DNA of 64,000 nucleotides from Mesoaciditoga lauensis cd-1655R = DSM 25116. GTDB lineage: Bacteria > Thermotogota > Thermotogae > Mesoaciditogales > Mesoaciditogaceae. The notes under the pieces were generated by a model. The model was not told where the DNA came from, searched no databases, and worked only from the letters and a program-made list of their open reading frames with translations. Shown piece after piece: positions 45,846-57,971 of the stretch. The DNA lies in contig NZ_JQJI01000001.1 of NCBI RefSeq assembly GCF_000745455.1, positions 62,001 through 126,000 on the forward strand, given 5' to 3'. How positions within the stretch are numbered: position 1 is the stretch's first letter; every line of letters begins with the position of its first letter. The position numbers and the translations under genes are program-made.

Positions 45846-46944
45846 CGAAAAGCTATCACAAGATGAGATTAACGCACTTATTCAAGCGGCGGGTGCTTCA
45901 TCTTCAAATGCTAACGCTAACGAAGATAGTGTTCCCATGTTAAGCGACATAGAGATGGACGCAATAGGGGAACTTGGAAATATATCCATGGGTTCGGCTG
46001 CGACGGCGATTTCAACACTTTTGGGAAAAAGGGTTGAGATAACGACTCCTTCTGTAGCCGAAGCAAAGCTTACGGATGTAAAGAAGGAGTTTAAAGGTAA
46101 AAAAGTCATCGTTCGCGTTGACTACACAAAAGGCTTGAATGGGACAAACGCTTTCATACTAGAACCTCATGTCGTTGCAGTCATTTCTGACATCATGATG
46201 GGTGGAAGTGGAGAAAATGTAAACGATGATCTTGATGATATAAAATTAAGTGCTGTTGGAGAAGCTATGAATCAGATGATGGGATCTGCCGCCACAGCTC
46301 TTTCTGAAATAATCAAAAAACAGGTGGACATTTCTCCGCCACAAGTAGAAGAAATCGACTTTGACGACGAGAGTGTTAACTTTCCTCCCGTTTACGATGG
46401 AGAAGAGGTGGTGGAAGTCCGCTTCAAAATGAAAGTTGGTGAACTTGTAGAAGGAGATATGATGCAACTCATGTCCCCATCTTTCGCCAAACAGTTTGCA
46501 AGCTTTTTAACGCAAACGCTTCCATCCGAAATGGGAAAAGTGGAAGAAAAGCAAGAAAGTAGTGGCAGTGCTCGAACCGAGCATATAGAATATGCACCCC
46601 AGACATCATCACAAAAAAAGGCTCCTTCACAACCGGTTAAAAAGGTTGAATTCCAAGAACTTGAAGAGGAACCTCACGTTCCCGCAAGCAAGCTAGAAGC
46701 ACTTTTGGATATACCTTTGGATATTTCCGTTGAATTAGGACGAACATCCATGACTTTGAAACAAGTTTTAGATTTAGGGAGTGGTTCCCTAATAGAATTG
46801 GACAAATTAACTGGGGAACCTGTTGATATCCTGGTCAATGGAAAGGCTATAGCTGAAGGTGAAGTGGTGGTCATTGGTGAGAACTTTGGAATAAGGATTA
46901 CCAAGATATTGAGCAAGAAAGAGAGATTATACAGTCTGAAGTGA
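45838..46944 (+). CDS. fliY: Flagellar motor switch phosphatase FliY
   Basis: 368 residues. The N terminus [14 protein letters not shown] is a CheY-binding type motif; two CheC-like phosphatase repeats follow, each with the E-x2-N pair ([19 protein letters not shown] and [19 protein letters not shown]); a FliN-type SpoA domain ends the protein ([20 protein letters not shown]). It therefore combines a switch component with CheY-P dephosphorylation, as in Bacillus and Thermotoga. Confidence 0.94.
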   Translation: MDNEKLSQDEINALIQAAGASSSNANANEDSVPMLSDIEMDAIGELGNISMGSAATAISTLLGKRVEITTPSVAEAKLTDVKKEFKGKKVIVRVDYTKGLNGTNAFILEPHVVAVISDIMMGGSGENVNDDLDDIKLSAVGEAMNQMMGSAATALSEIIKKQVDISPPQVEEIDFDDESVNFPPVYDGEEVVEVRFKMKVGELVEGDMMQLMSPSFAKQFASFLTQTLPSEMGKVEEKQESSGSARTEHIEYAPQTSSQKKAPSQPVKKVEFQELEEEPHVPASKLEALLDIPLDISVELGRTSMTLKQVLDLGSGSLIELDKLTGEPVDILVNGKAIAEGEVVVIGENFGIRITKILSKKERLYSLK

Positions 46945-46951
46945 AAAAAGC

Positions 46952-48934
46952 ATGAATTTTGAATTGGTAAGCAATTTTTCCCCCGCTGGTGATCAGCCTG
47001 AAGCGATAGAAATTTTAACGAGGGAGATAAAAAGAGGAAAAAGGTTCCTCACTCTATTAGGTGTTACGGGTTCTGGAAAGACATTCACGATGGCAAACGT
47101 TATTGCACTTTTAAACAGGCCCACTTTGGTTATCTCACCAAACAAAACTTTGGCTGCACAGTTGTACAGGGAATTCAAGGCGTTTTTTCCAAAAAATAGA
47201 GTTGAGTTTTTCGTCAGTTATTATGACTATTACCGCCCAGAAGCTTATTTACCTTCCAAAGATCTTTATATAGAAAAAGAGGCGGACATAAACGAAGAAT
47301 TGGAAAAGATGAGGCTTTCCGCGATGAAGTCCGTGATAACAAGAAGAGACGTCATCGTGGTGTCGAGCGTGTCATGCCTATATGCGAGTGGAAATCCAAA
47401 AGACTTTAAAGAGATAAACCTTTTTCTTGAGCGTGGCACAGAGGTAAACAGGAAGAACATGTTGAAAAAACTTTCTTCCATGCAATATCGGCGTTCAGAT
47501 TCTGAAATGGGCTCTGGAACATTTAGGCTTCATGGTGAGATTCTTGAAATAAGGCCTCCCTACGAAGAAGCAACGATAAGAATAGAATTCTTTGATGATG
47601 AGGTTGATAGGATAGTATTGCTGGACCCAGTTTCAAGAAAAACCATAGAGGAGTTGGATAGAATAGTCATTTATCCTGCAAAAGAATTCACTTCCACTGA
47701 AGAAGAAGTTAAACAGGCCATAAAATCCATTCGCAAAGAGTTAGCCCAAAGGCTTGAAGAACTGAAAAGGCAAAACAGGCTTCTTGAAGCACAAAGATTG
47801 GAACAACGGACGCTATCTGACATAGAAATGCTGGAAACTATGGGACATTGTAGTGGAATAGAGAATTATTCGAGGCACTTCAGTGGAAAAAAGCCCGGAG
47901 AACCACCGTGGACGCTGATGGATTACTTTCCAAAAGATCTACTTGTCTTTCTTGATGAATCCCACATAGGCGTTCCACAAATAATGGGTATACATAAAGG
48001 AGATAAGAGCAGAAAACAAAGCTTGATAGAGTATGGTTTTAGGTTGCCTAGTGCTTACGATAACAGACCGTTGAAATTCTATGAGTTCTTGGAAAGGGCC
48101 CCACAAGTCGTCTTCGTTTCAGCCACACCGGGGAAATACGAGCGTTCTCATTCCGAGATAATAGTTGAGCAGATCGTTAGGCCCACCGGATTGATAGATC
48201 CCAGAGTAGAAGTTAGACCAACCATAAATCAAATAGACGATCTGATAAATGAATTGCAAGAGTTGAAAATACGCAACGAAAGGGCACTGATAATTGCCCT
48301 AACAAAGGAAATGTCAGAAAGACTAAGCCAATATCTTGAGGAAATGGGCTACAAAGCCACGTACCTTCATTCCGATCTTGACACCATCGAAAGAATGAAA
48401 GTTTTAACCAAACTAAGAAAAGGGGAAATTGATGTTGTCGTTGGTGTCAACCTTTTAAGAGAAGGATTGGATCTTCCGGAAGTGTCTCTGGTTGCCATTT
48501 TAGATGCCGATAAAGAAGGATTTTTACGCTCTGAGACCTCTTTAATTCAAACCATAGGGAGAGCTTCGAGAAACGTGAACGGAAAGGTTTTGCTCTACGC
48601 CGATAGAGTGACGGATTCCATGAAGAATGCCATCGAAGAATCCAAACGCCGCAGGGAAAAACAGCTCTCATACAATCTAGAACATAACATAACGCCAAAG
48701 ACCATTCAAAAGGAAATAGATGAATTCTTCATGCAAACGTCTAAAGGAGAAAAAACTTACAAAATAGATGATGATATAAAAGAAGTTCTGGAGCTAAGGG
48801 AAAAGCTTGACGTTGAAGATTACATAACTCTCCTGGAACAGAGGATGAATGAAGCGGCAGAAGACTGGCGCTTCGAAGAAGCGGTTATTTATCGTGATGA
48901 GTTGAAAAGGGTGAAAAACGAAAATGGTAGATGA
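46952..48934 (+). CDS. uvrB: Excinuclease ABC subunit B
   Basis: 660 residues. Nucleotide excision repair helicase-like subunit. Walker [13 protein letters not shown] near residue 40, the damage-probing hairpin with [17 protein letters not shown]-like [13 protein letters not shown], the helicase half ([20 protein letters not shown], then [13 protein letters not shown]) and a C-terminal UVR domain ([20 protein letters not shown]). It starts seven bases after fliY, joining the flagellar operon to repair genes. Confidence 0.97.
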   Translation: MNFELVSNFSPAGDQPEAIEILTREIKRGKRFLTLLGVTGSGKTFTMANVIALLNRPTLVISPNKTLAAQLYREFKAFFPKNRVEFFVSYYDYYRPEAYLPSKDLYIEKEADINEELEKMRLSAMKSVITRRDVIVVSSVSCLYASGNPKDFKEINLFLERGTEVNRKNMLKKLSSMQYRRSDSEMGSGTFRLHGEILEIRPPYEEATIRIEFFDDEVDRIVLLDPVSRKTIEELDRIVIYPAKEFTSTEEEVKQAIKSIRKELAQRLEELKRQNRLLEAQRLEQRTLSDIEMLETMGHCSGIENYSRHFSGKKPGEPPWTLMDYFPKDLLVFLDESHIGVPQIMGIHKGDKSRKQSLIEYGFRLPSAYDNRPLKFYEFLERAPQVVFVSATPGKYERSHSEIIVEQIVRPTGLIDPRVEVRPTINQIDDLINELQELKIRNERALIIALTKEMSERLSQYLEEMGYKATYLHSDLDTIERMKVLTKLRKGEIDVVVGVNLLREGLDLPEVSLVAILDADKEGFLRSETSLIQTIGRASRNVNGKVLLYADRVTDSMKNAIEESKRRREKQLSYNLEHNITPKTIQKEIDEFFMQTSKGEKTYKIDDDIKEVLELREKLDVEDYITLLEQRMNEAAEDWRFEEAVIYRDELKRVKNENGR

Positions 48935-49595
48935 GAAATTCGATTTAGAATACGTATCAAAATACAAGAATGTGGTTGGAATAGATGAAGTGGGCCGTGG
49001 GGCTTTGGCAGGACCAGTGGTTGCCGCGGCGGTAAAATTAGATAGACAGATTGAAGGCGTGGATGATTCTAAAAGACTCTCTGCCAAAAAGAGAGAAGAA
49101 ATGGTGGAAAAGATAATTTTAAACGCTCAAGTGGCATTTGGCATTGCGACTCCAACGGAAATAGATCTTTACAATATCATCGGCGCTACAAAATTAGCGA
49201 TGCAAAGGGCGTATGAAAAATTAAATTTGCAAGCGTTTGCACTGATAGATGGCCTTGAAATGGGATTTGATTTTCCGCATGAAAGCATCGTTAAAGGAGA
49301 TGGAAAAAGTCCTTCAATCGCATCCGCTTCCATAGTAGCAAAGGTTTTTAGGGATGAAATAATGAAAAAGCTTTCGCCTTTTTTTAAAGGTTATGGCTTT
49401 GAACATAACGTGGGCTATGCGACTAAACAACATCTTCAAGCCATAAAAGAAAAAGGACCAACCCTTTTTCACAGGTTAACTTTTCAACCGGTTAGCGAAG
49501 CTATCACACTTGAATTGCTGGAAAGATGGAAAAAAGATGAAAAGATTTCCGATCAACGCCTGCGAGGCAAAACTTTTCACCTTTTTTCCCAATGA
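48924..49595 (+). CDS. rnhB: Ribonuclease HII
   Basis: 223 residues. Removes ribonucleotides from RNA-DNA hybrids. The metal Asp/Glu residues are in [34 protein letters not shown] follows, and [10 protein letters not shown] plus [21 protein letters not shown] complete the DEDD set. Overlaps uvrB by 11 bases and, convergently, the MarR gene by 19 bases. Confidence 0.95.
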   Translation: MVDEKFDLEYVSKYKNVVGIDEVGRGALAGPVVAAAVKLDRQIEGVDDSKRLSAKKREEMVEKIILNAQVAFGIATPTEIDLYNIIGATKLAMQRAYEKLNLQAFALIDGLEMGFDFPHESIVKGDGKSPSIASASIVAKVFRDEIMKKLSPFFKGYGFEHNVGYATKQHLQAIKEKGPTLFHRLTFQPVSEAITLELLERWKKDEKISDQRLRGKTFHLFSQ

Positions 49596-50014
49596 GTGAA
49601 CTCTCTGGAAATGGCATCATATATTTTTCTTAAGTTATTCAACAAATCCGAACTATCCACATTTTTCAAAGATGAGGAGATGAATTCTATCCTCTTTTCT
49701 ATGACTTTCTTTATTATCTCTTCGCCACTTTTCGCTATCTTTACTACTATGACCCTTTTATCTTTCTCAGATCTTTCACGAACGATGTAACCGGCATTTT
49801 CAAGCCTTACTATCAACCCTGTCATTGTGGATTTTGTGACGCCCATTTTCTCGCTCAACTGTGTCATGCGATGGGGACCTTCAAAGTAAAGATATTGAAG
49901 GATATCGAATTGTGAAGCGGTTAAATCGAAATCCTTTAAAACAAGCCTACCTGCAACTTTTACCCTGAAACACGTTCTTCTTAACAGGAGTTCTATTTCT
50001 TCAAATTCTTTCAT
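49577..50014 (-). CDS. MarR-family transcriptional regulator
   Basis: 145 residues with the winged helix signature LTASQFDILQYLYFEGPHRM, TQLSEKMGVTKSTMTGLIVR and the wing ERSEKDKRVIVV. MarR proteins repress by binding palindromic operators and release on a ligand. Overlaps the DHFR-like gene upstream by four bases; it is the last gene of the long minus-strand cluster. Target and ligand unknown. Confidence 0.88.
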   Translation of the reverse strand: MKEFEEIELLLRRTCFRVKVAGRLVLKDFDLTASQFDILQYLYFEGPHRMTQLSEKMGVTKSTMTGLIVRLENAGYIVRERSEKDKRVIVVKIAKSGEEIIKKVIEKRIEFISSSLKNVDSSDLLNNLRKIYDAISREFTHWEKR

Positions 50015-50526
50015 CGTTCCTCCTTGATTTTTGACACTTTATAATGTACGACTACGGCATTCGACAAATTCTTTATTTCCTCTATTTTCATTTTAACGTC
50101 TCCTTTTAAATTGGAAAACATATCAATTCCATCTATGATTACAGGTTCATAAGTGATGTACATTTCGTCAATTAGTTTTTCTTTTAGAAATAGGGTGAAT
50201 ATTTCTTTTCCACCTATCACCGCTGTTTGAGAGTAACCTTTTTTCTCCAAGGTTTTTAAGATATTTATTGGTTCTTCAGAGGTGAAAATGAGATTTGGCT
50301 CGTTTCTAAAAGAGGAATAATTTCTTGTCATAACGACGTTCAACCTCTTTGGTAAAGGACGGCCAATCAATTCAAAAGTTTTTCTTCCCATTATAACGAC
50401 GCCAATCTGCGTTGTGATGAACTTAAACCATTTTAAATCCTCTGTGGAATTCCAATCTATCGTCTTAGAGCTGTCTCTCGATATCTTGCCATTTGCGCTC
50501 ATTACAGCTACAACAAAGGTTTTCAT
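50011..50526 (-). CDS. Dihydrofolate reductase/RibD C-terminal-like reductase
   Basis: 171 residues of the DHFR-like fold. VVIMGRKTFELIGRPLPKRL and TAVIGGKEIFTLFLKEKLID (the NADPH-binding GG) are the recognisable motifs, and MSANGKISRD at the N terminus follows the RibD C-terminal rather than FolA pattern. It could reduce a pterin or pyrimidine. Coupled to the MarR gene. Confidence 0.8.
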   Translation of the reverse strand: MKTFVVAVMSANGKISRDSSKTIDWNSTEDLKWFKFITTQIGVVIMGRKTFELIGRPLPKRLNVVMTRNYSSFRNEPNLIFTSEEPINILKTLEKKGYSQTAVIGGKEIFTLFLKEKLIDEMYITYEPVIIDGIDMFSNLKGDVKMKIEEIKNLSNAVVVHYKVSKIKEER

Positions 50527-50529
50527 AAT

Positions 50530-51564
50530 TTATAACGTTATCTCTTGACCATTTTGGGTGAATTTACCTCTAAATTCATTCTCTTTCATCAGCATGTGTG
50601 AATCCAAATCGTGATACGTAAAAGCGCCCGTGCCGGCGGCAAAATGAACACTCTGATTTATGCCAACACTACTTTCAGACATGCACCCTATCATAAGATT
50701 TGTATTTGTGATCTTAGCGAGTTCCACAATTGCCAACGCGTCGGAGATGCCGGATTTCATAAGCTTTATGTTGACAAAATCGACGCATCCATCTTTTAAG
50801 AGTTCAAAGACATCGTACTTGCTTTTGGCGCTCTCATCCGCCGCTATCGGAAATGGAGAGTTTTGCCTGATGAGTCTTAAACCATCATGATCGTTCCACA
50901 TCGTGGGTTGTTCGAAAACAACAATGTTAACTCCATTTCTATAAGCTGCATCCGCGAATTGAATCGCTTCTTTTGGCGAATAACCTTGATTCGCGTCGAC
51001 TATGTAAGATGCCCCTTTCGTGGCTTCAGATATGGCTATCATCTTTTCAATATCTTCTTTCAAATTCAATCCGACTTTTATTTTGAGTGTTTCGTAGCCT
51101 TCGGTGTAATAGTACCTTTTCGCCTTTTCAACCATATTTTCCAATTCATCTATTCCCACCGTCTTGTCGGTTTTTATCTTGTTGGTGCTTCCACCAAGTA
51201 TTTGATAAACTGGCACACCTATCTCGGCACTCAATGCATCCAGAACCGCGAATTGAACGCCGGCTTTTACACTTGGAGCCGTTCTTGAAAAGCCGTCAAC
51301 GACATCGAAGATCTTCCTGTAATTTTTCACATCCATCCCTTTGAGCATGTTGTTCACATCATTCTCCATTGCAAGCAGCGCTGCGATCATCTCGCCGTTA
51401 ACGCGATAAGAATAAGACGATTCCCCTTTCCCGGTGGCACCATTTTCCAATTCCACGGTGATTTCTATGTTCTTCGCTTCCGTATGCACAGCTCCCGTGA
51501 TCTTAAATGGTTCTGGAAATTCGTATTTCTTCAGTTCAAACGTTACTTTCTTCACTTTAGACAT
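50530..51564 (-). CDS. Dipeptide epimerase (enolase superfamily, L-Ala-D/L-Glu type)
   Basis: 344 residues. The enolase-fold catalytic set is intact: LKIKVGLN (K-x-K), IVDANQGYSP (metal Asp), VVFEQPTM (metal Glu), IAADESAKSK (metal Asp) and FVNIKLMKSG (second-side Lys). This arrangement fits the muconate-lactonising group, and the general order matches Ala-Glu epimerase of murein recycling, known in Thermotoga. The N terminus follows AAGGAGGGGG at a good distance. The exact dipeptide is inferred. Confidence 0.82.
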   Translation of the reverse strand: MSKVKKVTFELKKYEFPEPFKITGAVHTEAKNIEITVELENGATGKGESSYSYRVNGEMIAALLAMENDVNNMLKGMDVKNYRKIFDVVDGFSRTAPSVKAGVQFAVLDALSAEIGVPVYQILGGSTNKIKTDKTVGIDELENMVEKAKRYYYTEGYETLKIKVGLNLKEDIEKMIAISEATKGASYIVDANQGYSPKEAIQFADAAYRNGVNIVVFEQPTMWNDHDGLRLIRQNSPFPIAADESAKSKYDVFELLKDGCVDFVNIKLMKSGISDALAIVELAKITNTNLMIGCMSESSVGINQSVHFAAGTGAFTYHDLDSHMLMKENEFRGKFTQNGQEITL

Positions 51565-51585
51565 ATTTCCCCCTCCTTGGTATTT

Positions 51586-53417
<1,832 letters not shown>

Positions 53418-53422
53418 TTACA

Positions 53423-54163
53423 TCACCATTGAACGGAAATCCTTATTCCGTGGTTCTCCTCAGTTGAAAGCGTGGATATGCTATGACTATCGTAAATGTA
53501 AGCCAATTTTATATTTGCGAGCGTGTATTGAAGGATGAAATCAACTCTTTGTTCTATAACTTGAGCAAGCGTGGAGTTGTATCCCATTTCAAAGTATCCA
53601 TAAGATTGAAGGCCGAAGAAAGAAAAGCTTCCCCAAACGCCTCCATTTACCCATGGATAATCCACTCCACCGAACAGAGCAACATTCCAATTTTTCTCTT
53701 CCCAATCAAAGGACAGCTTCGCATTCGGATGAACTTCTATACCCTGGTCGTATGTGTACAAGAAGGTTTGAGGCACACGAAGATCAAAGACAAGATTCTT
53801 AAGAATTTGTTGTGTCATGCCAAAACCAACGCCTAAAGATACAGAACTGCCGTCGGTTGAAAGCAAAAAGTCACCACCTAATGCAAGTGTGTTAACTTTT
53901 GATGCAATGGAATAAGCAAGGCCGTTACCGTTTCCGTCAGAATAAACCCCTAATTTCCCAGCAAACCCATTTTCAAATGGCTGGAAGACGATGAAATCCA
54001 TCTTTTGGCCTTCAAAATACGTTTCATAAGAAAACGACCACTTCGTGCTATTTACCATGTAAGCTGGGTTGAAATTCATGACGCTTCCCAGTGGAAAGTT
54101 CACGGCCAATCCAAATGAGATCACCAGAACACTTAAGATTACAACAAACAATTTAGTTTTCAT
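53423..54163 (-). CDS. Predicted outer-envelope beta-barrel protein
   Basis: 246 residues. A signal peptide (MKTKLFVVILSVLVISFGLA) is followed by many short alternating strands rich in Tyr, Phe, Trp and Gly (for example GVWGSFSFFGLQSYGYFEMG), and the last residues are IRISVQW, ending in an aromatic residue as barrel proteins do. This suggests a small outer membrane (toga) barrel; a homologue was not recognised. It lies between yjbQ and obgE with gaps of three and five bases. Confidence 0.6.
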   Translation of the reverse strand: MKTKLFVVILSVLVISFGLAVNFPLGSVMNFNPAYMVNSTKWSFSYETYFEGQKMDFIVFQPFENGFAGKLGVYSDGNGNGLAYSIASKVNTLALGGDFLLSTDGSSVSLGVGFGMTQQILKNLVFDLRVPQTFLYTYDQGIEVHPNAKLSFDWEEKNWNVALFGGVDYPWVNGGVWGSFSFFGLQSYGYFEMGYNSTLAQVIEQRVDFILQYTLANIKLAYIYDSHSISTLSTEENHGIRISVQW

Positions 54164-54166
54164 ACG

Positions 54167-54565
54167 TCATTCCTCCACAACGGATACCAGCATGCTTCTT
54201 GTCCTTGGGCCATCGAATTCACAAAAGTAAATTCCCTGCCATGTCCCGAGTAACAAGTGCCCATTTTCTACTGGAAAAGTTTGAGAAGCCCCTACAAGCG
54301 TAGAAAGGATGTGAGCGGCGGAATTGCCTTCTAAATGGGCATAATTATCGTTCCATGGAACGATTTTTCCAAACTCGTAAAGTATATCTCTTTTCACCGA
54401 AGGATCTGCGTTTTCGTTAACCGTAACGGCAGCCGTGGTATGTGGAACATATACAACACACATTCCATTTGTTATTCCACTTTTCTCGACGATTTTCTCT
54501 ATTTCGGCCGTTACGTCTACGAATTCAAAATGTTCATGCGTAGAAACTCTTATTCTATGCCACAT
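54167..54565 (-). CDS. YjbQ/UPF0047 family protein
   Basis: 132 residues with the family pattern GMCVVYVPHTTAAVTVNENA (metal His), HLEGNSAAHILSTLVGASQT (His) and LLLGTWQGIYFCEFDGPRTR at the C terminus. Members have weak thiamine phosphate synthase activity and a proposed metal site; the true role is not established. Confidence 0.9.
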   Translation of the reverse strand: MWHRIRVSTHEHFEFVDVTAEIEKIVEKSGITNGMCVVYVPHTTAAVTVNENADPSVKRDILYEFGKIVPWNDNYAHLEGNSAAHILSTLVGASQTFPVENGHLLLGTWQGIYFCEFDGPRTRSMLVSVVEE

Positions 54566-54571
54566 ATTCCA

Positions 54572-54865
54572 TCACTCGAAATTTATGTTGGCTATTATAA
54601 CGACATATCCATTGTGCTCTTCAACCACCACTTTAACTTTTGTTTCATCCGTCTTGAAGAGCTGAGAAGCTTTCTTTTGTATCTCGCTCTTTATTTCGGC
54701 GGTCTTTTCCGCAAGCTCCTCTGGATTTTTGAAATCGTCTATCCTGTAAACCATTCTGCGCCCATTTCCTACGAGGGCCTTTAACCGCTCTTTTGCAGAA
54801 TCACGTGCGTTGACTTCTTCTTTTTTACGTTTTTTGTTTTTTGAAAATATGCTCAAGAATCCCAT
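54572..54865 (-). CDS. minE: Cell division topological specificity factor MinE
   Basis: 97 residues. The N terminus MGFLSIFSKNKKRKKEE has the amphipathic membrane-targeting stretch, and the C-terminal part VNARDSAKERLKALVGNGRR and EIQKKASQLFKTDETKVKVV matches MinE. Overall it is typical in length. Gap of two bases after minD. A minC gene is not adjacent. Confidence 0.85.
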   Translation of the reverse strand: MGFLSIFSKNKKRKKEEVNARDSAKERLKALVGNGRRMVYRIDDFKNPEELAEKTAEIKSEIQKKASQLFKTDETKVKVVVEEHNGYVVIIANINFE

Positions 54866-54867
54866 CT

Positions 54868-55701
54868 TTAGTCATCTCCACTTCGATGACGACCGAAAAT
54901 CGCTTTAAGTACTTCTAAAAACCCTTTTTTCTCTTCCAACTCACTTAGCTTGGGAATTGGTACCTCTTCACCTTTTAACCTTTTGACAATGCCGTCCAAG
55001 ACCTTGTGCATAACATCCTCTGATCTTCCGTCGCTTAGCACAAGAGGAATACCTTTGTTTGTGGATATTATTATATCTTCAGAATCAGGGACTATGCCCA
55101 TTACCTCTATTGAAAGGGCGGACTTTATGTCTTCGATATTCAACATATTTCCATGCCTTACCATATGAGGCTTGAACCTGTTGACTATAAGGTGAATTTT
55201 CTCATCTTGAAAGCCCATGTTTTCAAGTAGCCCAATAACTCTATCGGCATCCGTGATAGCCGGTAATTCAGGCGTTGTTACAACCAACGCCTCATCTGCA
55301 CCAGCGACTGCGTTTCTGAACCCTCTTTCTATGCCGGCTGGACAATCTATGAATATGTAATCAAACCTTTCTTTCATTTCATTTATGATCTTTTTCATGT
55401 CATCAGGAGAAATCATTTCTTTGGTGGCTATTTGTGAAGCGGGAAGCAAGCTCAAATTTTTGAGTTGTTTATGTCTTACCAAAGCATCAAAAACTCCCAC
55501 TTTGCCATTTGCCACGTCTATCAACGTGTATATTATCCTGTTTTCCAAACCCATAACAACGTCCAGATTTTTCAAACCTATATCGGCGTCAACCAAAGCA
55601 ACCCTCTCGCCGCCTAATGCCATCGCGGTTCCCAGATTAGCGGTTAAGGTTGTTTTGCCAACTCCGCCTTTTCCAGACGTCAAAACGTATACTTTTGCCA
55701 A
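54868..55701 (-). CDS. minD: Septum site-determining ATPase MinD
   Basis: 277 residues. Deviant Walker A TSGKGGVGKTTLTANLG at the N terminus, switch I VDADIGLKNLD, switch II FIDCPAGIERGF, and a C-terminal amphipathic membrane-binding helix region (KGFLEVLKAIFGRHRS). It recruits MinC and MinE to the membrane and places the division septum. The next gene downstream is minE. Confidence 0.96.
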   Translation of the reverse strand: MAKVYVLTSGKGGVGKTTLTANLGTAMALGGERVALVDADIGLKNLDVVMGLENRIIYTLIDVANGKVGVFDALVRHKQLKNLSLLPASQIATKEMISPDDMKKIINEMKERFDYIFIDCPAGIERGFRNAVAGADEALVVTTPELPAITDADRVIGLLENMGFQDEKIHLIVNRFKPHMVRHGNMLNIEDIKSALSIEVMGIVPDSEDIIISTNKGIPLVLSDGRSEDVMHKVLDGIVKRLKGEEVPIPKLSELEEKKGFLEVLKAIFGRHRSGDD

Positions 55702-55716
55702 TCAAACATCACCCTC

Positions 55717-56397
55717 TTAAAGACTCATCATCATTGAATTTATTTCACTTACCACTGCCTCGGCCACATTTCTGACAGCGTTAAATCCTACCGAACCCGC
55801 AAAAACGAGTTCCCTGCTTAAACCATTTGATTCCAGAACTGTCATAACACCCAAAAAGAATTTTCTTTCTCCAGTTGACACTTCACGAACATCATCCAGA
55901 GAAATTCTCAATTGGGGGCCCATCAGATTTTCTACAGCTTCTATGGTGGCTTCGGCCGATAATTTAAGAACGTTTTTGAAAGATCTAACCCCTCTTTTAG
56001 ATGATTCCTTTACTTCGCCATCATAAGATATTTCGACGTTTGCCTCGATTTCCATTCCGTTTTCTGAAAAACCTACCGATTCTACTTTGAAAATTTCTTC
56101 TTCTGTAGAACTAGAACTACTTCCTCCCTTTGAGGATAAGCGCTTTTCCTTCTCTGACGTGCTCGAAGCGGACATCTGTGCAACGCTTATTATTCTTCTG
56201 TCAATTCTTTCTCCCGTTATGGTAAGGACTGCCGTTTCGACATCTCTTACTATTTGTTTTGAGTTTTTGTCGGCAGAGGAAAGGACGTGTATTTCTTTCA
56301 TCTCGCCGGTCAATTCGTCTACGATCACGCGAGCTTTCTTAACCCCGTCAAGGGATGACAACACTTTCTCTAGTTCTTCAACGTCTTTCCCTTCCAA
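55717..56397 (-). CDS. Uncharacterised conserved protein upstream of minD
   Basis: 226 residues. The N-terminal 75 residues (ARVIVDELTGEMKEIHVLSS, then VRDVETAVLTITGERIDRRI and ISVAQ) look like a small alpha-beta domain and resemble hypothetical proteins seen in some Gram-positive genomes. A Ser-rich linker (KGGSSSSSTEEE) leads to a second alpha-beta domain (residues about 100-226). No signal peptide or catalytic motif is seen. Gaps of 15 bases to both neighbours suggest co-transcription with minDE. Confidence 0.7.
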   Translation of the reverse strand: MEGKDVEELEKVLSSLDGVKKARVIVDELTGEMKEIHVLSSADKNSKQIVRDVETAVLTITGERIDRRIISVAQMSASSTSEKEKRLSSKGGSSSSSTEEEIFKVESVGFSENGMEIEANVEISYDGEVKESSKRGVRSFKNVLKLSAEATIEAVENLMGPQLRISLDDVREVSTGERKFFLGVMTVLESNGLSRELVFAGSVGFNAVRNVAEAVVSEINSMMMSL

Positions 56398-56412
56398 AAT
56401 TCTTCCCCCTTT

Positions 56413-56937
56413 TTAATGATATCTTTCTACGGTAAATCTGTATATTTTCACCCTCTCATCTTTACTTATGCCGGCTTTCAATTTCGATATTCTCAGTTGT
56501 TCTTCCACGGTGTCCACTCCTTCTAAATCGGGAAGAAGCAGCCCCCTTCTCCATCCACTTTCAACTATGACGCCATATTTTCGAGGGTCGAGTTTGCTCG
56601 GATCGTCAACGGGTTCTGGAGTGGATAAAACGTCCACACTTACAGCGATAGAATCCAATTCTTCTGGACGTACCGGCTCAAATCTTGGATCGTTCAAAGC
56701 CGCTTCCAGAGCGTTTTGCGCTATTTCATGTGCTATATCTTTGGTAGTTGGGAGAAAAGTTCCTATACATCCTCGCAACTCTCCATTATCTTTATGCAAT
56801 GTAACAAACACCCCCGCCCTTCTTTTGAACATCTCGGCGGGTAACTCATTAGGATCCGGTTCTAAAACGATACCGTCCCTAACTTTTGATTCTATCACTT
56901 TTATAGCCCATCTTACAAATGGATGTTCACCTTTCAT
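56413..56937 (-). CDS. AMMECR1-domain protein
   Basis: 174 residues forming one AMMECR1 domain: [20 protein letters not shown] (the RGCIG motif), [21 protein letters not shown] and [20 protein letters not shown]. In the AmmeMemoRadiSam system it goes with a radical-SAM and a Memo partner; neither is in the window. It overlaps the phosphofructokinase gene by four bases. Confidence 0.9.
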   Translation of the reverse strand: MKGEHPFVRWAIKVIESKVRDGIVLEPDPNELPAEMFKRRAGVFVTLHKDNGELRGCIGTFLPTTKDIAHEIAQNALEAALNDPRFEPVRPEELDSIAVSVDVLSTPEPVDDPSKLDPRKYGVIVESGWRRGLLLPDLEGVDTVEEQLRISKLKAGISKDERVKIYRFTVERYH

Positions 56938-57962
56938 CCAAAGAACATCTCCGCCAGTTTGTAGTATTCATACGGTACCACTTTTTTCGTGGCAACACCG
57001 TATTGTAACGGTATAGATATTATATCATTTCCACGCAAGGCCACCATCCTGCCAAAATCACCTTGTTGGACAAGGCGCATCGCTTCGACGCCATAACGTG
57101 TTCCAAGGATTCTATCAAAAGCGGTAGGAGTTCCGCCTCTCAACAAATGTCCCAGCACAACCGATCGGGTTTCGTATCCGGTTTTTTGTTCTATTATTTC
57201 CGCGAGATAATGAGCGATTCCTCCAAGTTTTATGTGCCCAAAAGCATCAACGGAAGTTTTGTCTCCTACCACCTGCTCCAATTCAGTTGGCTTGAAACCT
57301 TCCGCCACGGCAACAACGGCGTATCTTTTTGCCTTCATTCTTTTGTCAAGGACTTCTATTATCTCTTCAATAGTTCTGGGAAATTCCGGTATAAGTATCA
57401 AATGTGCACCCGCTGCAAGTCCAGCTTCCAGCGTTATCCATCCCGCATTTCTTCCCATCAACTCGACAAATATGATCCTTTCATGAGACTTGGCGGTAGA
57501 TTGAAGCCTATCTATTGCATCGGCTCCGACGTTAACGGCCGTGTGAAAACCGAAAGTGTAGTCGGTGTTAGCGACATCGTTGTCTATGGTTTTCGGAACA
57601 CCTATAACCTTAAATCCACGTGACGAGAATTTGGAAGCCACTGTTAACGTGTCGTCTCCACCAATGGCTATGAGCGCATCGATTCCCTCTTTTTTTAGAT
57701 TGGCTTCCACCTTTTCAGGACCGCCTTCTATTGAAAATGGGTTAACCCTGGAAGTTCCTAAAATCGTTCCACCTAGCAAATGAATTCCTTCCACATTTTC
57801 ATCGCTTAAACGCACGTACGTGCCTTCCACGGCACCTTTCCATCCACGCATTATGCCGACAACTTCTTCATCTTTTCTTGCTTTAACTATTCCGCGTATA
57901 ACTGCGTTGAGTCCAGGACAGTCTCCCCCTCCTGTGAGAACTGCAACTCTCACTTTTTCCAC
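56934..57962 (-). CDS. pfp: 6-phosphofructokinase, pyrophosphate-type signature
   Basis: 342 residues. Key glycolytic phosphotransferase family. [17 protein letters not shown] opens the protein, [13 protein letters not shown] carries Asp where ATP enzymes have Gly104, and [18 protein letters not shown] has Lys at the Gly124 position. Asp104/Lys124 is the recognised signature of pyrophosphate-dependent enzymes. [20 protein letters not shown] and [14 protein letters not shown] follow. The gene lies between atpC and the AMMECR1 gene. Cofactor choice is inferred from the two residues. Confidence 0.85.
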   Translation of the reverse strand: MEKVRVAVLTGGGDCPGLNAVIRGIVKARKDEEVVGIMRGWKGAVEGTYVRLSDENVEGIHLLGGTILGTSRVNPFSIEGGPEKVEANLKKEGIDALIAIGGDDTLTVASKFSSRGFKVIGVPKTIDNDVANTDYTFGFHTAVNVGADAIDRLQSTAKSHERIIFVELMGRNAGWITLEAGLAAGAHLILIPEFPRTIEEIIEVLDKRMKAKRYAVVAVAEGFKPTELEQVVGDKTSVDAFGHIKLGGIAHYLAEIIEQKTGYETRSVVLGHLLRGGTPTAFDRILGTRYGVEAMRLVQQGDFGRMVALRGNDIISIPLQYGVATKKVVPYEYYKLAEMFFG

Positions 57963-57971
57963 CTCACTTTC

